Origin: Gymnogyps californianus
Lineage: Eukaryota; Chordata; Aves; Accipitriformes; Cathartidae
Length of the DNA stretch: 64,000 nucleotides
Assembly (NCBI RefSeq): GCF_018139145.2
Contig: NC_059471.1
Span: forward strand, 204,991,494 to 205,055,493
Reading direction: 5' to 3'
The translations under genes and the position numbers were made by a program. This document shows, in pieces, positions 12,794 to 25,176 of this stretch. Below the pieces are notes generated by a model, which was not told where the DNA came from, ran no database searches, and worked only from the letters and a program-made list of their open reading frames with translations. Each line of letters begins with the position of its first letter. Position 1 is the first letter of the stretch.

Positions 12794-13840
12794 AGAAACG
12801 AGAAATTTATTTTTTTTCCTCCCAACATGTGATGTGTTGCTTTCCATTCTTTAAATCTAGCACTGCATCTGGTATCAGGACTTTTCTGCAACTGGCTTGA
12901 TGAATAACTGAAAGCCTTTCTCAAGGCAGAGTGTACACCACTTTTTCGCACTGTGAACTAATGAGAAGTGACTTATTTTCTCATAGGTAAATGTTTTAAT
13001 GTTGATGTGTCTGTGAAAATTGTGATCTGTTGTAATATCAGTTACAGTGGCAGTATTGGAAGTAAGCAACTAATTCTGTTTAACAGGAAAAAAAGTTTAA
13101 GCACAAAGACTTTTCAGATTTTATGTTTAAAAAAACCTACATACTAAGTACAGGATTTAACATTCTTTGTCACATAGGTATTTAAGTGCACTGTATTTCA
13201 GCTCTGTGTCATTTTATATGATTAAGTTATCATTGTTTGTCCTCTTTGTATTCTCTTCTACAACATGACACATTGGCACTGTATTTACTTGTTTTGTTGT
13301 TGTAATATTTTTGCTGCTGATTTTTGGGCTATTTACCTTCTGACAAAATGTATTAAAAAAAAAAAATCAAAGTACCTAATCAAGAAGATAATTGCAAAAG
13401 TAGTTGTAAAGGCGTTGATATCCTTCGGTCTTATTCTTTGATATGTCTGTTGGTTAGCATTGTTTTGTGGATAAAAAAAGAATGCTTGACATTAAACTTT
13501 TTTCTACTAAGCAGTTGTGGATGAAGCCCCAAACAGAAGTTCCCAATTCCCTGTCTAATTAGAGTCAGTTCTCTGCAACTGATTTACTTACAGTAACTGC
13601 CATTTGGTGTCTGTAGTAATGAAGTGATTTGTAAACAGTGAACGTTTCATCGTGTTCTCTTTGGTGTTTGTTTCTATTGCGGGTCATGTTTGTATCTTCT
13701 GATAAAGTTGTATCTACACCAGCAACGTTATAATGCCCCTATAGCCCTAAACTGTCTATTATCATAAATAAAATGCTTCACTTTATGGTGAACCAAGCTA
13801 AAGATCCATGCTTCAATAAAAATAATGTCAACAAAGAATT
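12794..13840 (+). other. RELN: RELN 3'UTR with AATAAA cluster
   Basis: AT-rich sequence follows the reelin stop, with three AATAAA hexamers at 13767-13772, 13815-13820 and 13883-13888. The length of about 1 kb agrees with the usual reelin 3'UTR. The exact cleavage site cannot be read from sequence; the limit given assumes use of one of the first two signals. Confidence 0.65.
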
Positions 13841-13889
13841 CTGATGTTAGACTTTTCAAGCCATGTGGGCTTTACATGAAGTAATAAAC

Positions 13890-16800
13890 CAAATTCTTTT
13901 ACTAAATACCTAGATTCTAATGCAAACATCAATGGTATTTTTAATATTTAGTACATTACACTTAACAGCACTTTGCAAATAACACAAATCAAGAGATCTT
14001 CCCAGATCTTCCCTGTGGGCATAACATGGTCGTTGGAACAGGTCCTGGTGCAAGGAATGATATGGGACCACGGACCAATACACACTCTCACTTGTCTTTA
14101 TCTGCAAACCCAATATGCAATGTGCAAATCGGTGTTTCCAAGCTCTGAGGACTACAGTGCAGCACATAAGGAACCTGGTTCAAAACAGACAAAGTTGCTA
14201 ATTCTTAGAATCACAGAATCATTTAAGTTGGAAAAGACCCTTAAGATCATTGAGTCCAACTGTAAACCTAACACTGCTAAGTCCACCACTAAGCCATGTC
14301 CCGAAGCACCACATCTACACGTCTTTTAAATATCTCCAGGGATGGTGACTCAACCACTGCCCTGGGCAGCCTGTTCCAATGCTTGATAACCCTTTCAGTG
14401 AAGAAATTTTTCCTAATATCCAATCTAAACCTCCCCTGGCGCAACTTGTGGCCGTTTCCTCTCGTCCTATCGCTTGTTACTTGGGAAAAGAGTCTGACAC
14501 CCACCTCGCTACAACCTCCTTTCAGGTAGTTGTAGAGAGCGATAAGGTCTCCCCTGAGCCTCCTTTTCTCCAGGTTAAACAACCCCAGTTCCCTCAGCCG
14601 CTCCTCATCAGAGAGAAGTATATATACCTGCTATGCTCTTACATCATACGCATCTGCTTCTGGCACCATACTGGTCTGAACCAGAATGGTGTTTGCTCCA
14701 CATCCATGCTCAGCCACCTAAAATGTGTTTAATTTTTAAGAGGTTTTTGATCAAAGGTACCTAGGCAGTGCAGGAAAAAAGGAGGTCATTCAGTGACCAA
14801 CTAGTCAAAACTTTGGCTTGGTCAAAATTATGCAACAGACCTTTGACAGACCTGGAAACACTGCAACCGCCCAGCCTCCTGCAGCTGCAAACTCGCTGTA
14901 CTGTTCTGGAGAACCGTGTGTGTGCTTTCAATCCTTGAAACAAGATAAAGGCTCTATTCAGAGAAAGAGCAGGAAGAAAAAAATTAGGTTATTAAAGAAC
15001 ATAATAGCTTAATGTTTGGGCAAGAGATTTTAAAATATTGTAATAGAAGTTTTGCCCATTGAACAAACAAAAACGCAAGATATAAACACTCCTATTTTTT
15101 AAGATAATTTTATTTGCCCTAATATGTCAATAGATGGGTGATATTTCAATCTAAAATGCGTGTGCAGCTAGTGTGTTGCTAGGGAATTAATTTATTTTAA
15201 AGACTTTAGATAGAACGAGGCACTTAATCTGACTTCTCTTTCCAGGTAAGAGACCGGCATAATCAGAGAAGCTCCTTTTCACAATTGTATTTATTTCCTT
15301 TGAATAACGTATGTAATCATGACTACTGAGGAATCCCACGAGGCATTTCACCAGAACTCACTACAAACTGTGCACTGGCTTTTCTCAAGAAAATCATCCC
15401 TGCTGGTAGATTCCCAAGTGATTTGTCATTTGCCCTTTCCAGATTCCAGGAAGTTCTTCCTTACATTTTTTCCATTCCTACAGCACTTAAGGTAGCATGG
15501 ACATACCACATGCTCAGTGTATGTGCTGTTTTATTTTTCCTCCCATATGACTGAAAACAGAGTCATCTGACATTAAATAGCTGTTAAAATAGCAAGGGTG
15601 ACACAGCACATAATCAACGGCCATAAAACAGTGACACTGCTATAAAATGTACTAATAAGCTTATCTACTGGTATAAAACTTCGGCAGGCATAACTATGAA
15701 AATTGATACTTTTAGTATGTCTTATAGTCTTCCTCATTTCTCCTATCAGCTCACTAACCCATGTTCCAGTAGAACAAGGAGAACATAAGAGAAATTAAAT
15801 AAAAATACAGGAAGATGAAGCTCTGACCTGCTGGAGTTCCTGGAATAATCAAAACCTGAAGTTCTCATAATTTTGCCTAAATGTTCTTCTCTTGAGCTTG
15901 CTTCATCCAAAGGTGGTAACATTACCTCGATGGGAGGACATGAGCAGAGCACAAGTATTTTGAAGGACCGAATTAGGCTTTGCATGATCTTGACAATTTA
16001 GAGAAATGGGTAGAAATGAAATAACACAGCAAATACACTCAAGGACAAGACATCGTCAAAGAGCAAGGTACCAGCACACAAAGTGGGTAAATATCTGGCT
16101 AGGCAGCAAAACTATAGGAGGAGAATCAACAGCGTAAAGCAGTTTAAAAAAATGCCATTTTGCATTGTATCAATAGAAGTGTTTATAGTAAAACACGGTA
16201 AACATATATACGGCTGCCAGTGCTGGTAAAGTAGACAGCAGTTGTCAGCTGTTGAGCCCTTCACTTAAATACAGATGTAAACAAGTTGGAGAGATTGCAG
16301 AGTACAGCAGCAGAAACAAGACCCTTGAAACCATGAGCTTCCAAGTACAGAGAGTTGGTTTGTTTAGTCTAGAAAGGAAAACATTTGGAAAGAGACATGA
16401 CAACAGCCATAAACATGGATCTATGTTTTATTTACTTGCTAACTCTTCAACACAAATGTCACTGGGTGGACATGCTGCCACAGCATCACCTCATCATTTA
16501 TCCATCAGTGAGGAATGGGTTTTGGTTATTATCCAAGCAGGAAGCCAGTGCAAGGCTCTCTTAAGTCCCGCTGACAGATGCAGAAAGGGCCACGCACAAG
16601 CAGCAAGGTACAGCAGACAAATCCCGCTCAGTTCAGCTCTGTAGCGAGGCTTAACTAAACGTAACTCAACACTGGAGTAACAGGACAGGCTAGCTGTAGA
16701 GGGGAGCTACCTTAATCCTGAGCTGGTGAGGGAGCCTCAAAACCAAATGAGATGAGCAAAAGGGCTTGCCTACCTTAAGCATGGCCCTAAAGAGCTCTTC

Positions 16801-19800
16801 AAGGGCTGTTAGCAATCTGGAGCAGCTGAGACCACGCGACCACTCGCAGCACATCTCCTGTGAAGGAGCAGACAGAGCACCCACCATCTGCAGGTGGTGG
16901 ATCTGCTGCTGGAAGAAACGACCATGAGGTATGAGGCTGCAAAAGTTGTACGGGTGACACGTGGATGAACAGCCTGGTGTTCTCCTGTGTTACTGATGTT
17001 TTATGGCTGTTGCTTTTTCTTCCCCATGTTCTTCTTGGTTCAGCTGAAGGGACCGACCTGGCAGCAAGCCTAAGGACTTAGGCCCATGCATGGCTAATTA
17101 CCACAGAGCCTGATGGGGAGAGTTTGAGCCAGCACCCAGCAAGGAGGAGCCCAGTAAAAATAGTATTCCAAGCATGGAAGAATACTGTACAGGACGATGC
17201 TGATAAATGCTGGGTTTATAGTTTGAATCTGTATTTCTTTTGAAAGAAAACAAGTTTGTTAAGCTTCTTTAGGAAAAAAAAAAAAAGAAGAGGATGTGAT
17301 TGTGCTTTTAAGCTGTGCTGCTCAGGGGAGATCTGTGAAAGAGTTAGTGGCAAAGAAGCTATTCCAGAGGGCTTGGCTGCTTCCCTGATTGCCTCTGGGC
17401 CAAAGACAGGACTCTGGGAGGTACTGGGCAGTCACAGGTTTCAGGGCCACTCTGCATTAGGATGCTGTTGCTGATACCACGAGAGCTGGCTGATAGCCCC
17501 AGGTTCCTCTTTCCCTGCACACTGACTGTGCACATACACGCCAGCCTTCTGCTGAGAATGTATTGCTCCAGGTGTGCTGGAAACAGCACGTGCAAAGCCT
17601 TTCAACTGGTTTATATTCATGACTGGACATCCAACTTAGCTCATTTAAAATTACACCCTTCTCAAGGGATGTTTTAAAGGATTTGAGTTCAGCCACTTTC
17701 AAGGAACTTCGCATGGTAAAAAGGAAAATGTCTTAATGTTTGGGCCTCTGCTAGAATAACTGTGTTATTATGGACAATAACAAAGCTTGACATGACTAAT
17801 GTATCTGTATAGGATGTGGGCAGTAACTAATTAACAGGAGCATTTTGAGAACCAAGCCAACTGCCACTGAAATCAGTGGGAAAATCCCTGTAAATCTAAG
17901 AGCATTTCGATCTGGAAATGTCCACCTCAACTTTACTAATTCAGCTGGTTTGACCCGTCCTTGGATGTGCGTAAGATTCCATGCTCAAATATATACAGGG
18001 TTTTTTCTGCCTTAGAAAGTTGTCTCATTATTAGAAGAACTGTGAGTGTAGTTAGGGAGTGGCTGGGAGTGACCCAGTCGATGGAGCCCATCTGACCCAG
18101 TTTGCTAATTTGGGATGTCCCATATGGGATGTCTCACGCCAATGAGACAACCAGAAGCGGCAGAAGTCTCCACACACCCCACCCCTCAGCTAGCTCCTGT
18201 GCCCATACTCACTATCAGCGGTCGTTTGAGGAAGTTGAGAACTAAACAGCCCGACGACTGGAGCTCTAAGCAGCTGTGAGCGCTGGATCTGGCCTTGGAC
18301 AGTGCCTCACAGCTTTCCTTACGCTGCTGGCGAGCAATGGCTCCCGCTGCTCCATCCCCTGTGAGCCAGACGAGCCCTCAAAGCTCACATTGGGCCCTCT
18401 GTCATCACACAGCTCCAGTGGTGTGTGTGCCATTAACTAATTTCCCCCAATTATCCTCCACAGGAGTCATTTTAGTCTCTCCATATTGTTTATTCTGTAT
18501 TAACTTCCCCTCCCTTTTTTTGTTTTGACCAAAAATCCTCTTTTCATCTTGTTCCTACTGAGTTCAGCACTATATTAATCCCTGCCCTTCTCTCAGAGCT
18601 GAAGAACTGAAACATCTTTTACCATTTTAGACAATGATGGAAAGAAGCAATAAAAAGAACTATTAACCTTCCCAGTGGGTCATGCTAAAATGCGCACAAG
18701 AAATTAAAACCAGCTTGTATTTAAATGCAACCATTGACACAATTAGTGTAACATAATCCACAGCGTGGATTACCGTAACATTCAAAATGATTTATACCTT
18801 TGTGGATTTTTCTAGCAGGAAATCTGCTATTTCCGTGCTTGTTTCAGGCCTTCTCCTCTCCCTCCTCTTTGTGCAGGGTGTATAAGCATAGGTCTGTCTG
18901 TGGTATATTACTACAATATATGCTTTACTGCTAATAAAGCATTCAGAATTTCAGTACATCAATGGTGATGCCACACCTTCATAAGGTTATTACACCTGCA
19001 TTCTAACACAAGCTACAGATGCCCAAGTTCAGAAAAAAACAGCTTTATGGACAAATACGAATCAAAAAAGATGCTTTTCCCAAAGCATCTCCATTTACCC
19101 AGTTCTGTATAACAATGGCATCCAGCACCATTCCACATGAAGTCTGAGGTATGTGGCGTATCTAATATATCACTTTGAAATTGTTCATCAAAATCCCTTT
19201 TTGTTACAGCTTCTTTTGGATAAAACCGATTATAACAAGCCTCTTATTTAAAATGCAACTGTTGAAATGTTTTGACCTTGAAATTTCTCAGTTTGACAAT
19301 ACTGAAATTTGAAGTACTGTATTTCAGCTTGAATTAATTTAAATTTTATTTAAGTTACTCCTAAATTCTAACAAGGGCTAACATGTCAAGGAATCACTTT
19401 AAGGTTTTCAAAATAATACATTCCTGTAGACACCAGTTTTACAATTTTTTTCGTGGTCCCAGTGCATAAGAATTTCAAAATGTTTTTCTCCTACCCATTT
19501 GGTATACAAAACCAAATCTCTAAGAATCTGAGAGGTGGGAAAACATTTTCTCCTGGGCAAGAGAGAGAGCTATCGTTCTGTTGGAAAACATTTCTAAATC
19601 AAGGACTGAAAGATGAGATCTGTGAAGATATTTCACTACTAATTCCTGCATAGTCACAAGGAAATTGATACCTACGTATCCTTTGCATCCCTAAAGAAAT
19701 AAAAAACATCCCGTCATTTGTGAGACCAACCACGCTGAGGTCCAGGCTGACAAGTGTGCTTCTCAGACAGCAGAGCTGGCAAAAATACGCTCATTAAAAA

Positions 19801-20200
19801 AGAAGAAAAATACCTGTCAGTCAGTCTCTTGAAGCGTTCAATCAACATTAAGTCCTTCAGAAATTTGTATTTTTACATTCATTTACATGACTAGCACACG
19901 TCTGTGTCAGGCGCCTGGTGTATACACTGCATTTCTTGAAGGACAGAGCACTGATGTCTGCTTTTTCGAATCAATTTTAGACAATAAATCCTGAGGCTTC
20001 TTCACTGGAATTTCGGGACAACCCAACTGGGGTTTATTTAACAAACATCATGGTGTACCGCAGCACCGCGCACGCGAGCGCAACAAAACCAACCAGGCCA
20101 CGTCCTGTGTGTTGCGTCACTGCTACCCACTGCCCACCCCGTGCTCCCCAGGTATATTTTCATATTTAAATTAGAAATAAATTATATTTATAATTATATA
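13890..20200. other. Intergenic region between RELN and the CpG island
   Basis: This is unique AT-rich sequence with one CR1 copy (listed separately) and no exon I can support. Short open frames on both strands lack family resemblance and good splice borders. Confidence 0.6.
14207..14611 (-). mobile_element. CR1 LINE, 5'-truncated copy
   Basis: A chicken-repeat-1 LINE lies on the minus strand. The left edge has the CR1 3' terminal octamer repeats (agaatcac agaatcat on +). Reading leftwards on the minus strand from 14582, the frame encodes the C-terminal end of CR1 ORF2: [20 protein letters not shown], then [14 protein letters not shown] and VVLRDMA with a stop at 14289. Homology stops near 14611, so only the last 0.4 kb of the element was inserted. 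It is about nine-tenths identical by eye to the copy at 49,005. Confidence 0.93.
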
Positions 20201-20204
20201 TTTC

Positions 20205-20218
20205 GTGTGTGTGTGTGT
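20205..20218. repeat. (GT)n microsatellite
   Basis: Seven GT units lie directly before the CpG island, at the sharp change from AT-rich (TATATTT) to GC-rich sequence. Confidence 0.8.
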
Positions 20219-20404
20219 ATATCCGGAAGGGAGGGCTGGAGGTGACACCTCGGCTCCCCCCCGGGCAGCGCCCAGGCAGCTCGCAGCGACCCCCCCGCCC
20301 CCGGGCGCGGCACGCGGCCACCGCGGAGGTCACGGCCCCAACGCCGCCGCCGGGCGGGGGCGCGCACCAGCCCCACGCACACGCGCGCCGCACGGCGGCC
20401 CCGC

Positions 20405-20423
20405 GGCATTCTGGGACTTGTAG
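20405..20423 (-). promoter_or_regulatory. ZNF143/STAF binding site
   Basis: On the minus strand this reads CTACAAGTCCCAGAATGCC, a close match to the long SBS consensus ACTACAATTCCCAGAATGC. Such sites sit near transcription starts of many CpG-island promoters. Confidence 0.75.
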
Positions 20424-20462
20424 GCCGCGGCGGATGCGCGCCCGGCGGGGGCGGCGGGGGGG

Positions 20463-20476
20463 ACTACGAGTCCCAG
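20463..20476 (+). promoter_or_regulatory. Second ZNF143/STAF-type site
   Basis: The plus strand reads ACTACGAGTCCCAG, followed by CCGCGC. It matches the 5' half and core of the SBS consensus and is oriented opposite to the site 40 bp upstream. Confidence 0.6.
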
Positions 20477-22060
20477 CCGCGCCCGCGCTCGCCCGCGGCC
20501 GGCAGGGGAGGAGGCGGGGGCTGGCGGCCCGCCGCCTCCGCCGCCCGCCCCGCTCGGCGCCGCACCGCACCCCTTGCGCTCACCTTGGGCGCGGAGGGAA
20601 GGCGGTGCGCGGCCGTCGTCGCGGGTGACTCGCCGGCGGGCTGGAAGGAGGCAGCGCCTAGAGGTGAGCGGAGCGCGGCCGGGCTGGCGTAGGTGAGCGC
20701 GGCGTGCGGGGCCGGCGGCGGAGGGGTCCCGCCTGAGGGGATCTCTCCTGAGGGGGCGAGCCTCGCCGTGAGGAGCGCCGGGTCGAGGTCGCGCTCTCCC
20801 GGCGCTTACGGCTCCAGGTTGGTCATCCCGGGCCGGGGGCTGGCCTGGGGGACGGGGGGGGTCTCGCACGGTGCTCCCGCCTGTCATCGCACCTTCCCTG
20901 CTGCCTTCGCCCCCTCTCCCCGCCGGCCCCTGCCTCCTCACCCCGCGCCCTCCCTGCCGGCCCCCGGCGGAGCTGCCGGAGCTTCGAGGGTGTCAGGAGC
21001 GGTTCGAAAGGCACTTGTCGTGAACGCGGTGCTCGCCTCAGCGCCTTACCGAGGCAGCCGGGCTGGTCTGCGCCTCCTCCTTAACGCGCTGCTTAAAGCT
21101 CAGGGGCTGCCCGGGCAGCAAACTGCACCTACGTTGCTAGTAACTGTAAGATACACGCAAAACACCCGGGCTAACTTGCAAAAAAAGAAAAAATGAAAGG
21201 GGAAACTAGAGGAAGGTTGGGAGATCAGTCATTTCCTTGTCTAGTGACTGCAACCCTCTGACTTTAAGCTGCGGGCTGTCAGTTTAGGTCAGAGTGACTG
21301 TCCAAGAGCTCTTGTAATAACAAGAAATAACTGCTTTGTGCTTTGTTACTAGCGTCAACCCAAATATCTTCAAAACCTTTCCAAAACCTTGATTGAACTA
21401 TGCACATACACACAATTTTCTGGCAAAGAATAAGATTGTGACTTTCCCTATGTCAGTATTTTTCAACTTCTGGTCTGTGAACTGTGGGAACATTTTAAAC
21501 TCCTTAGAAGGGATCAGTGAAAGGAACCAGGAAAAGCCAGCCAGAAAAGTAAGTAGGCTTAAATTTGCTGTGCTGGTGCCTATGCTGCTATGGGAAAACT
21601 TTTAATTGTTTGAACATTGAAATATGGTTGAAAGCTGTTTTCAGGATGCTTCAAAATTTCAGATAACCCAAATGGCTGTTGCAGCAGGCATTTAGAGATA
21701 GTCCAGTAGTAAGAAAAAGGAATTTAAAAATTACTGCCATTATTTCTGCTGATGATTCAGCAGAATGTACATTCATAATTCTTCATATCTATCACAGTAA
21801 CACAGTTGCACAGCATTGGTTTGGATGGGGATGACTGACAGTCTTAACAAGGGTCTGGCCACTGAAATTTTTTTGGCCAAAGTTTTCACAAAGGAAGACT
21901 AGAATTTTCAGACAGACTTTTAAAATGTCTTCTACTAAATGTGCAATAGAATGTATTCTGGGTTAACAGGTGTCTTGATTTAGATTACAGAATTTTGGTA
22001 AGATGCTGCTTTACTAGCTGCTGTAGAAATGGAAAACCTAAGGTAATTAACTGTACAGTT

Positions 22061-22345
22061 TCAGAAGCAAGCACACGTAGATGACTTGCACTGAATTAAC
22101 TCTGTGGGGATCAACTCTCGCATTGGCCTTCCTCGAGTGGTAGTAATCACACTTTCAAATACTTGGTTTATGGCAATTCCAAGCCTTCTCAGGACACATG
22201 ATAGATGTTCCAGTTCTGCATTTAGCAGTATTCCTGAACTGAAGTATTTTACTAATTGTCTTGCAATGTACTGTGAAACATCTCTGAAATGGAATGGGGA
22301 AAGAGTATAGGGAGAGAATGGAGTTTCACCCATGCAAAGCTGCTG
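22061..22345 (-). pseudogene. Unidentified minus-strand coding-like ORF
   Basis: On the minus strand an open frame of about 95 codons ends at a TGA at 22061-22063. It includes FRDVSQYIARQLVKYFSSG, then LEHLSCVLRRLGIAINQVFE and TTRGRPMRELIPTELIQ. The composition (amphipathic helices, normal Leu/Ile/Arg usage) looks like a folded protein rather than chance. An internal polypyrimidine acceptor, CCCCATTCCATTTCAG, precedes RDVSQ with its exon edge near 22285, so it could be a spliced exon or a retrocopy remnant. I do not recognise the family. Confidence 0.3.
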
Positions 22346-23449
22346 TTGGTAGCTGATAAAGCATTTTCATTTGAGATAGCATTTACCCCCCTGTGTAGAC
22401 TTGAGGACCTTAAACTCAGCAGTCTCATGCTAAAAGCTTCACTATACTTAAAGCTATATTTGTGGGGGGAGCTGGAACAATATTGGGTTATAAGCAGATT
22501 CAGATTTCAGTGAAGGAAGGCTCTAAGTCCAATAAGAAAAAAATCTGCTGCTACTTCCAGGCTTGGGTTCTGATCACTAAACCGTATTTCCTCTACCTAA
22601 GTAATCTGTCCAGAGCTGGTGTGGTTTTTTGATTATACTGTACAAACTCTGCGTAGGATAACAAACTCTGTGTAAAAGTAACAGTGTAGGGTAACATTAA
22701 AGGCTGATATACTTACAATTAAAAAAAGTGAAGGTGGCTGAGCATGATCCTGCGGGAAGGGGCCTAGGAAATGGTGAAGTCTTTAGCCTCTGCCACAAAC
22801 TGAGCCCAGTTTTCTGAACTGAGTGCTTACTGAAGTGCTCTGTTGGGTTCAGCCATCAGATCTTAAGACTTATGGCACTAAACAGCTATCAAGTATTGCC
22901 TTTTGTTTGGAGTTTCTAGTCCATTGCTGTGGTTCAAGTCGTATCTTTAGCACACAGTTCTTCATAGGTGTAGTAGTCTGTCCCAAGGATGCAGTGTTTC
23001 TAGAACTTAAATATTCCAAAACCACATGGGAAGTTGGTTGTTACTTAACATGACACTAAAATCATGCAATACTGAGGCACAGATCTAGCACATGGCTGCA
23101 ATACCATTGTTCTTTTGCTAATAACTTGAGAAAGAAGAACTGAACATATGTTTATCTGCTTTGACTATTATTATAGTATAGACAGACCATTATTGTCTTA
23201 AACTACTATTTATTTGGACTGTAGCTGTAGCCTCTGTAAATGTGACCAAGACTTTTGGGCAGCCCATGGGTTGCCTAAAGAAGCACAGAGTCCTTTGAGC
23301 TCCTCTGTCTGTCTTGATTTGGCTGATCATCTACTAAAGTCAACCCTGTTGGGGAGCTACAAAGGAATTTGTGATGCTGGAGCCTGCTGCTTTTTTTGTG
23401 TCTTGAGGAAGCGTTCCCCTGGAGAAGACAAGTCTCCACTCTACATTTT

Positions 23450-23473
23450 GGGGGGGGGCGGGGGGGGGGGTGG
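23450..23473 (+). repeat. Poly-G run, potential G-quadruplex
   Basis: Nine G, a C, then eleven G and TGG. A tract like this can fold as a G-quadruplex and is prone to length error in assembly. Confidence 0.7.
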
Positions 23474-25150
23474 TTGTTCCATGTTTTCTCTGCATTAGCC
23501 CTCCCCTGCGCAGGGTGTCCTAGCCACGCTGGTTTGCTCAGCTTTAACTTTGGTTATGCCAGTTGTTACCAAGCTAGAGGTCAGCGTGGTAGTAGCAGCT
23601 ACAAGTAACGTTGTAGACTTGACAGGATTGGGCTGCAACCAGAAATAATTAGACCCAAACTATGCCTGATTTAATAGGCAGCTATTAAGGTTTAATATAT
23701 CATTGTCCCCTAGTTCCCAGTTCGAGTGCACAGTGAGTGAAGCGTTTACATTATGGTAACTTTCCTAGCAACTTCTTAAAGGTATCCAGTTACTGAAATT
23801 GTTGTCCTACATGGTAGCGTCAGACCTTTAGCCGAATAATGGAAGGGCAGTGGATCTCAAAGAATAATGAAATTACAATGACGCTGTATCTGTGCATGTA
23901 CATTAGATGTCAATCTGATGATTAAATCAGAGTATGCAAAATTCCTAGGAAGAACTTGTGTTACTTCAGCCGTCCATTCTTCCCACACTAACATTAGTAC
24001 ACGAGGAGAAAGCCAGGAAGTCTTTCATTCTTGTCTACTAATTATTCCATCTTCTCTCCAACATGGAAACAGGTTGCTTTAATTCACAACTCAAGGTTCG
24101 ATAGCTTTCATGGGTTCCCTCATTTTTTCATACTAGCCACTTTTTTTCTGAATAGCTTTACACAAGGGTCTGTTGGCATCTCATGCATTTCCACATGGTC
24201 CAGCATTTACTTCCTTCTGAATCTGATGAAGATGAACTGCTGACTGCTATTTTTTCTTCTGTTTCATTGTTGATACAATTTTTCCATAAGAACTGGTTTT
24301 CTAAAGCATGTGTGTTTCTGTCTGATTGTTTGGTAGATCTATAACTTTTAGCACAAGACGACCACGCTGAAGCCAAAATTCTCAAGCTCGAATTAGCATA
24401 TTGATTTCCCAGTTAAGTTTAATGAATTAAACACCTTCCTTATCCTGATGTGTTTCCTTCCCTAGATCTGTTAGCCAGCAGAATGTTGTCCTGCTGGATA
24501 CTGTTTCTTGATAGTCCTTCTTGATAGTATTTCTTAATATGGCTACAAGACCTGCCATTGCTATTATTTTATAGCTAGTTATCTGTAGCTTTTTGTTCTC
24601 CAGAAGTATAAGCAGCAGCAAAGTCCAGGTCTTGTAGTTATTTTCCATGTGCCCAGGGAATGAGAAGGCTATAGACAAACAGACAATGTCAAGTATTTCC
24701 ATGGGTATGAAGATATGGCTATAAGTTTGTGCAGGCAGTTGAATGGGTTTTGCAAGTTAGTTGCGTTGATAAGATTGAGATTTTATTAATGATCGTAAGA
24801 GTGCGCATATGAATAACTGGCCTATGCAGGAACTTGAACTACTATTCTCAAAGACTTGCATTAACTGTTTCTTTTGTTTTGTGCCGTAGCAAGCTGGGGA
24901 GACCTTCCATGTGACAAACAATAGTGTGATTGCCTTCTTGGGAGTTTTTTGACAATGAATCTGTATTTTCACTGGCTGGGTGGAGTCTCTCTTTCTCCAC
25001 CCCTTCACCGAAGAATTCTTACCAGTTTTGCACAGGCAGTGGATCAAGTTTTGCTGCTCTGCTTTGACTGTTGCCTATCATTTTGTATGTCCAGTTTTGT
25101 TTGCGTTCTTGTGTTGTAGGTTGTTTTGGGTTGTGGTATGTTTTTTAGCT

Positions 25151-25176
25151 AATTAATAGATTTTAATCTATTAATT
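25151..25176. repeat. Perfect AT-rich inverted repeat
   Basis: Two 12-bp arms (AATTAATAGATT and its exact complement AATCTATTAATT) are separated by TT. It could form a hairpin or be a paired homeodomain-type site; function unknown. Confidence 0.8.

Larger units (their letters stand above)
1..13840 (+). other. RELN: RELN (reelin) gene, 3' portion
   Basis: This is the end of the reelin gene, which continues upstream of the window. Reelin is a large secreted glycoprotein (about 3,460 residues in mammals) that binds VLDLR and ApoER2 and controls neuronal positioning. The spliced translation here covers the end of reelin repeat 8 and the basic C-terminal region. Exons: 377-596, 1613-1810, 2216-2314, candidate microexon 7357-7362, terminal 12697-12793. 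By mammalian numbering these are probably exons 61-65. All junctions have AG/GT borders and compatible phases (2, 1, 1, 1). The 3' limit is set by a cluster of AATAAA signals and is approximate. Identification is certain; the family facts are from general knowledge. Confidence 0.97.
20230..21100. promoter_or_regulatory. CpG island, probable SLC26A5 distal promoter
   Basis: A sharply bounded stretch of about 0.9 kb is very GC-rich and CpG-dense (GC boxes, poly-C/G blocks), in contrast to its surroundings. It contains two ZNF143/STAF-type sites facing each other (20405-20423 and 20463-20476). Plus-strand donors of good quality are GAG|GTGAGC (after 20663) and TAG|GTGAGC (after 20692). These could end a noncoding exon 1 spliced to the prestin start exon 15 kb downstream. 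A good minus-strand donor, CCAAG|GTGAGC, has its exon edge at 20584, so transcription in both directions is possible. Assignment to SLC26A5 is by position only. Confidence 0.65.

Noticed and set aside
14289..14732. Plus-strand ORFs across the CR1 copies near 14.3-14.7 kb, 31.4-34.1 kb and 49.1-49.4 kb.
   Set aside because: They are antisense shadows of the CR1 ORF2 sequence on the minus strand.
20166..21196. Long ORFs on both strands inside the CpG island (up to 203 codons).
   Set aside because: GC-rich sequence has few stop codons. The translations are arginine, proline and alanine-rich with no family resemblance, and both strands are equally open.
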